From NCBI GenBank assembly GCA_002363575.1, contig DEWI01000132.1, forward strand, positions 1-28,475: 28,475 bases of DNA, read 5' to 3'. Under the pieces are notes generated by a model, which ran no database searches, had not been told where the DNA came from, and was given only the letters and a program-made list of their open reading frames with translations. This document shows positions 24,362 through 28,475 of the stretch, piece after piece (the stretch's first letter is position 1; each line of letters opens with the position of its first letter). Position numbers and translations under genes: made by a program. This stretch comes from Verrucomicrobia bacterium UBA3214 (GTDB lineage: Bacteria; Verrucomicrobiota; Kiritimatiellia; RFP12; UBA1067).

Positions 24362-27300
24362 TCAAAGCCCCAAATACGGGCGAATATCGAACTTGCGAAG
24401 ATAGATATGCCCCTTGGACTCGAAGAGAATGCCGAGGGTGTTTTCATCCAGCATGACGAGCGACGAATAGGCGTAGCCGCCTGTCGCTTCGGGATAAAAA
24501 TCCACGGTGCCGCAGTCCCAGGTTATGCCCCGCGCACCGGCGACTCCGGAAGTATCGCGGCCGAAATGCAGCGTGATGTGGCTGCGACGCGCGCTCGAGG
24601 AGTTGCCGGAGACAGGGAAGCAGGCGACATAGCGGCTGACGCCATCGGCGTCTTCGCCTATGCGCAGGCAACTGCCCTGCACGCGGATGGAAGGCTCCAG
24701 ATAGCCGTCGAAAGTCCAGTCGGAGCAATTTCTGGAGCGGAAGAAGAGGCGCCGGCCCCTGGCGCCGGAGGCGTCCGTCCCGCCATTGCCGTACTTGCCC
24801 ATGAACTCCCACGTGCCGTCGTCAAGCTCGACGACGGAGCCTTCCTGCGCGTAGCACTCGAAGCCGTTGCCGTCGTCGGCGGGCGTACGCTTCGTCGCCT
24901 TCCACGTTGCGCCGCCATCGGTGGAATACGCGGCGAAATTGAACGTCCTATACGCATCGTCCGCAAAATACTGCATCGGGAAGACGAGAGCGCCTGCGGG
25001 CATGAGCACGGTGGCGCCGTCCTCGGCGAAGACGGGCTTGCGCTGCACGAAGCCATGCCCCGGACCTTGCAATATGCCCTTGACGGCGGATTGGTCGTTC
25101 GACGCGCCAGTATCGACGTCGGCGAGGCTGTCGAGAATCATCTGCTGGACGCTGCGGCGATTGCCGTCCGGCCCGCCCGTCCACTCCTGCCATTGCTCGT
25201 CGCGCCCGGTTCCGCGAGTATAGAGGACGACATCGGCGGAAGCGGCGGTGTCACGCAGCCCCATGCCGGTGATCGCCATGCACCAGAAGCGGTTGGAAGC
25301 AGGATCGTAGAGGATGCAGGGGTCGCCCACGTCCGTCGCCTTGCCGACGGTCTGTTCGCCGTTGTTCGGCACGTCGATAGCGATGCGCGGCTTCGTCCAC
25401 GTGGCGCCGGCGTCGCCGGACCAGTTTTCCGCGAGGTCGAAAGCGCCCGGCAGGTCTCCGGACTGCCTGTAGCGGCAGTCGTAGATGGCGACGACTGCGC
25501 CATTCGTGGCCATGGCTATCGCCGGGATGCGAAAGACGCCGTTGGCATTGCCGCCCAAACCATCGGCGAGGGGAGAGCGCGCCAGCAGCGTCATTGCATT
25601 CGTGACGCCGCCCGCGACCTCCGTACGCACGCCATCCGCCCACGAATACGAAGCGACTCCGGAGCGCCCGGCGAGCACATCCGCCGCGATCATGCCATCG
25701 TCGGTAGAAGTGGCGACCGAGAGCGAGAGCGTCGCGCCCTTTGCCAATGCGGGGAGATCGGCGAAGACGACGCGGCCGTCCGCGCCCACCTCCGCAATGC
25801 GGACGTCCTGGCCGACGGCGAGTCTGGCCACCGCGCCCTCAGCCACGCCCTCGAGCGCGAACTCCAGCGAACGATACGCCGCCGCGCCGTAGTCGGATTC
25901 ATCGCCGCCGCTCAGAGCCATGGAGAATACGAGCGCATCGCCGCCCGTCTCCGCGGCCGCGAGGTGGGAAGCGGAGCCGGTGCGCCCGCTGTCGCCGACA
26001 GCCAGACTCTCGCGCACCGCGTAGCCGGGCGACTGCGCGCCAAGCTCCGCGCGAATCTGGAAGAAGCGGTAGCCGGACGACGCGGCATCGTCGATCGCGA
26101 CAGTATCGCCGGACGGATTGACAGCGACGCGCTCCCAGCGGTCTTGGAGTTCGCGCTTGGCCATGACGGAGAGCGAGCCGGATTCCATCCCCGGCGAGAC
26201 CGTGATCTTGAAGTTTCCGGCGGAGGGGTCGATAGAGTCGATCTTGAAGACGACGCCGGCTTCGTCCAGCGCGGCGGGCCCGAACATATTGACAGCGGCG
26301 GCGCTCGCCTCCGGCGATACAAGATTATCATTGACCTTGACGGCCGCTTTCGATATGCCGTAGCGAAAATAATTTTCGAGCGCCGCGACGATCGTCTCCG
26401 GATCGTCCAGCTTCGCGACGCCCAGCACGGACTCGACGAGCGCGGCGTAGTCGCTCTGCGCGGCGCCGTAGATCGAATTGTCGTTCGCCGCCGACGTGGC
26501 GATCGAATAAACCTCCATCCCGTTCAGCGGGCGCGTCCCTGAGCGCTCGTTGCCGACATACACGGCGAACGTCGGCTTGCATACGGAGCTGGTCGTCCAC
26601 TTGATGTTATCGTCGCGCGCGATCTCGACGCCATCCTCGTAGAACCGCAGGCCGCCGTTGTACAAGCAGGCGAGCGTCCAAAGATGCGGGCGCGAAAGAT
26701 CGCGCACGCCGGAATCGACGCCCTTGCCGGTAGAAGAGCCGTTCCCGTAGCGCAAGCCGAAAGTGCCGTCGCCCTTCGCATAGACATAGACGCTGTACGA
26801 AGCGGTGGTGCCGTCGGAAAGCACGAGACCGATCACCGCGCCTTGGGCGGAGGCGGGAATTTCCGCCCAGACGCTGACGGCGACGGCATTCGTGGCAAGC
26901 CCTTCGATATCCTGCACTATCGGCGAAGCGCCGATCGCCGTGAATATCGCCTTCGTCGCATTCGTACATATAAATGCATCGGACGGCACGCTCCAGCGCC
27001 ACCAATCTTCATAGCCGGCGATCGTGGAACTGAATCCATCATAGACGGACGTACGGTCGCCGACGGGATCCGTCGCCCAGACGCTTGTGCCGTCGGCGGC
27101 GGCGAGCGCGATTTCGCCGCTCTTCCATTTCTTCGCGGGCACGTTGCCGATGATCACCTGATCGGTCAATTCGTCTGCATGCGCGGCGATGTACGCGCGA
27201 CGGTCGCGGACGATGTAGAGGCAGTCGTTGGCATCGCAAACCGCGCCTGCGGGCAGCGTCCACGATACGGCGCCGGAGAGCGTCCAGCCGCTCATATCGA

Positions 27301-28475
27301 CAGCTTCTGCGTTGCCGTTCGTGATGACGAGGACGTCGGGATCGCAGAACTCGCCTTTGATGCCGTGGCGCGCGGCGAGCGCAGGCACGGCGGAGGAATT
27401 CGCTATGCCGACAAGCGGCGCGAGGGCTTCGACGGGGCTTTGCGCCTCCGGTATGCCGGCGTTGAGGTTGGAGCCGTAGCCGACAGCCCTCGACGTGTTC
27501 GTCGCGGAGTGCGTGACGTAGAGGTGGACGCGGCGCGGAACGACGTAGTTCTCCCAGATGTCGTCTATGCCGGCGTCGATATTCTCCGGGCGCGCCGCGC
27601 CCCAGGCGTCGATCATGTCGTCGGTCCAATCGGGCGGCCACTTGTCGCGATCGAGAGCGGCGTCCTCGCGCATGGCGCCGGCGAGTTCGCGCATCTTGAC
27701 CATGAAAGGCGTCTCACTTTCCGGGGTGCCGGGCGCCTTGAGTTCGGCGTCCATGAGCGTGCGCAGGCGCCGCAGATAGAGGCGGCGGAACTTGGCGGAC
27801 TGCCAGACGGCCTCGAAGCCGCGGTTGCCTTCGTTCACTCTCGACGTCATCGCGGGCGAAGACCAGCAGCGCACGCGGTTGCCGCCGTAGAAAGGATGGG
27901 ACTTGAACCAGTCATTCGTCGCGGTCAGCGTCGAGCCTTCGAACGCGACGTCCTTGTAATACTGGCCGAAGGATATGTTGAAGTCGTAGCCGAGCGGCAT
28001 CCACGTATCGGTGCCGCGCACGCCCTGCTTCATTTCCGCATTGTCCCAGTAGGCGCAGACGTTCGCCCATACATCGTCCATCTCCTGCGTAATGCGCGCG
28101 GACGCGAGGTAGTTGAGCCATGCGGGCAGGTTGAACTTCTCCACCACGAACTTCGTGAGGGCGGCGTTGTCCAGCCCCGTATCGCTTCCGTCCACGTCGC
28201 TGCCGACAAGATTGACGCCGTTTTCGTCGAGCTTCTTGCGCAGCTCGTTCTCGAGCACGGAGATGTCCGTCTCGTTCTCGTCGTCCGGAGTCTTTTTCTC
28301 GATATCGCCGGCGGTGGTGCCGCTGCCGCTCTTGAGCGTGCCGACGTTCTTGTAGCCGTAGCCAAACTTGTCCAGCCCGTAAACGTCCTCAATAAGCTCG
28401 TCGGTAAAGCGCTCGGAGTTGAAGGCGAGCTGGAAGAATTCGCCGTTGAGGTTGCAGCGCACGGGGAAGTCGAAC
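24362..28475 (-). CDS. CotH-like / lamin-tail / LamG / GH33 sialidase fusion protein (5' truncated)
   Basis: At least 1370 residues; the frame runs off the right edge, so the N-terminus and export signal are not seen. Residue numbers count from the in-frame GTG at 28462. Residues 1-170 look like the CotH kinase family (NGEFFQLAFNSERFTDELIE, GYGYKNVGTLK, PLGYDFNISFGQYY); the usual WDLD metal motif reads YDFN. Residues about 365-460 form a lamin-tail domain (VDMSGWTLSGAVSWTLPAG). About 500-665 is a LamG jelly roll. From about 965 comes a sialidase: FRIP (977-980), Asp boxes SGDAGATW (1015-1022) and STDGGATW (1180-1187), QEGSVVELDDG with E1207, and the nucleophile region GYAYSSL (Y1332). It would cleave sialic acid from glycans outside the cell. 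The domain calls rest on motifs; kinase activity is uncertain. Confidence 0.88.
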   Translation of the reverse strand, partial: FDFPVRCNLNGEFFQLAFNSERFTDELIEDVYGLDKFGYGYKNVGTLKSGSGTTAGDIEKKTPDDENETDISVLENELRKKLDENGVNLVGSDVDGSDTGLDNAALTKFVVEKFNLPAWLNYLASARITQEMDDVWANVCAYWDNAEMKQGVRGTDTWMPLGYDFNISFGQYYKDVAFEGSTLTATNDWFKSHPFYGGNRVRCWSSPAMTSRVNEGNRGFEAVWQSAKFRRLYLRRLRTLMDAELKAPGTPESETPFMVKMRELAGAMREDAALDRDKWPPDWTDDMIDAWGAARPENIDAGIDDIWENYVVPRRVHLYVTHSATNTSRAVGYGSNLNAGIPEAQSPVEALAPLVGIANSSAVPALAARHGIKGEFCDPDVLVITNGNAEAVDMSGWTLSGAVSWTLPAGAVCDANDCLYIVRDRRAYIAAHADELTDQVIIGNVPAKKWKSGEIALAAADGTSVWATDPVGDRTSVYDGFSSTIAGYEDWWRWSVPSDAFICTNATKAIFTAIGASPIVQDIEGLATNAVAVSVWAEIPASAQGAVIGLVLSDGTTASYSVYVYAKGDGTFGLRYGNGSSTGKGVDSGVRDLSRPHLWTLACLYNGGLRFYEDGVEIARDDNIKWTTSSVCKPTFAVYVGNERSGTRPLNGMEVYSIATSAANDNSIYGAAQSDYAALVESVLGVAKLDDPETIVAALENYFRYGISKAAVKVNDNLVSPEASAAAVNMFGPAALDEAGVVFKIDSIDPSAGNFKITVSPGMESGSLSVMAKRELQDRWERVAVNPSGDTVAIDDAASSGYRFFQIRAELGAQSPGYAVRESLAVGDSGRTGSASHLAAAETGGDALVFSMALSGGDESDYGAAAYRSLEFALEGVAEGAVARLAVGQDVRIAEVGADGRVVFADLPALAKGATLSLSVATSTDDGMIAADVLAGRSGVASYSWADGVRTEVAGGVTNAMTLLARSPLADGLGGNANGVFRIPAIAMATNGAVVAIYDCRYRQSGDLPGAFDLAENWSGDAGATWTKPRIAIDVPNNGEQTVGKATDVGDPCILYDPASNRFWCMAITGMGLRDTAASADVVLYTRGTGRDEQWQEWTGGPDGNRRSVQQMILDSLADVDTGASNDQSAVKGILQGPGHGFVQRKPVFAEDGATVLMPAGALVFPMQYFADDAYRTFNFAAYSTDGGATWKATKRTPADDGNGFECYAQEGSVVELDDGTWEFMGKYGNGGTDASGARGRRLFFRSRNCSDWTFDGYLEPSIRVQGSCLRIGEDADGVSRYVACFPVSGNSSSARRSHITLHFGRDTSGVAGARGITWDCGTVDFYPEATGGYAYSSLVMLDENTLGILFESKGHIYLRKFDIRPYLGL

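Noticed and set aside
24239..26542. Plus-strand open frame of 767 codons opposite the sialidase
   Set aside because: It is antisense to a protein with clear Asp boxes and catalytic motifs, and the composition is that of a shadow frame.
1..28475. tRNA, rRNA, phage or transposase genes
   Set aside because: I found no cloverleaf with a TTCGA-type loop, no ribosomal RNA signature and no transposase or integrase motif on either strand.

Overview
The window is GC-rich bacterial DNA with about 19 protein genes. All lie on the minus strand except the truncated gene at the left edge. There is no rRNA or tRNA, so the organism can only be guessed. DUF2851 and DUF3127 genes, a sigma-70 with a long Lys/Asp/Glu-rich N-terminus, secreted LamG/CotH/sialidase and acetyl xylan esterase enzymes, and strong GGAGG ribosome sites together suggest a PVC-group bacterium (Kiritimatiellota or Lentisphaerota-like) from a gut or another polysaccharide-rich habitat. 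This placement is inference.

Left part (1-6.0 kb): the end of a LamG-domain surface protein converges, across a perfect 21-bp-arm hairpin, on a 1028-residue protein of unknown family. That protein carries a PI3/4-kinase-like catalytic motif. An RsuA/RluB-type pseudouridine synthase and thiD follow. Next (6.0-10.1 kb) come a secreted protein made of 21-residue repeats, murJ, a periplasmic thioredoxin-like protein, a DJ-1/PfpI protein and a membrane-anchored RRM protein. Then comes rpoD with two recognisable promoter elements (10.3-12.35 kb).

Middle (12.7-18.3 kb): a secreted CE7 acetyl xylan esterase, a small SWIM zinc-finger protein, the ABC-F ATPase uup, the 16S rRNA methyltransferase rsmI and the release-factor methyltransferase prmC. 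The last four are closely spaced translation and ribosome housekeeping genes.

Right part (18.3-24.1 kb): this is a DNA-uptake and recombination neighbourhood. It has a DUF3127 OB-fold, SSB-like protein with an acidic SSB-type tail, a ComEC-type channel without the usual metallo-beta-lactamase domain, a DUF2851 protein and ComM. It also holds the least explained non-coding DNA: a 110-bp tandem repeat upstream of comEC and, upstream of comM, a helically phased GTTGAAA array plus seven units of a 22-bp iteron-like repeat built on the palindrome GATA-NN-TATC.

Right edge (24.4-28.5 kb): a very large secreted-type protein, cut by the window end, that joins a CotH-kinase-like region, a lamin-tail domain, a LamG domain and a GH33 sialidase. 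It would fit a bacterium that feeds on host or plant glycans.
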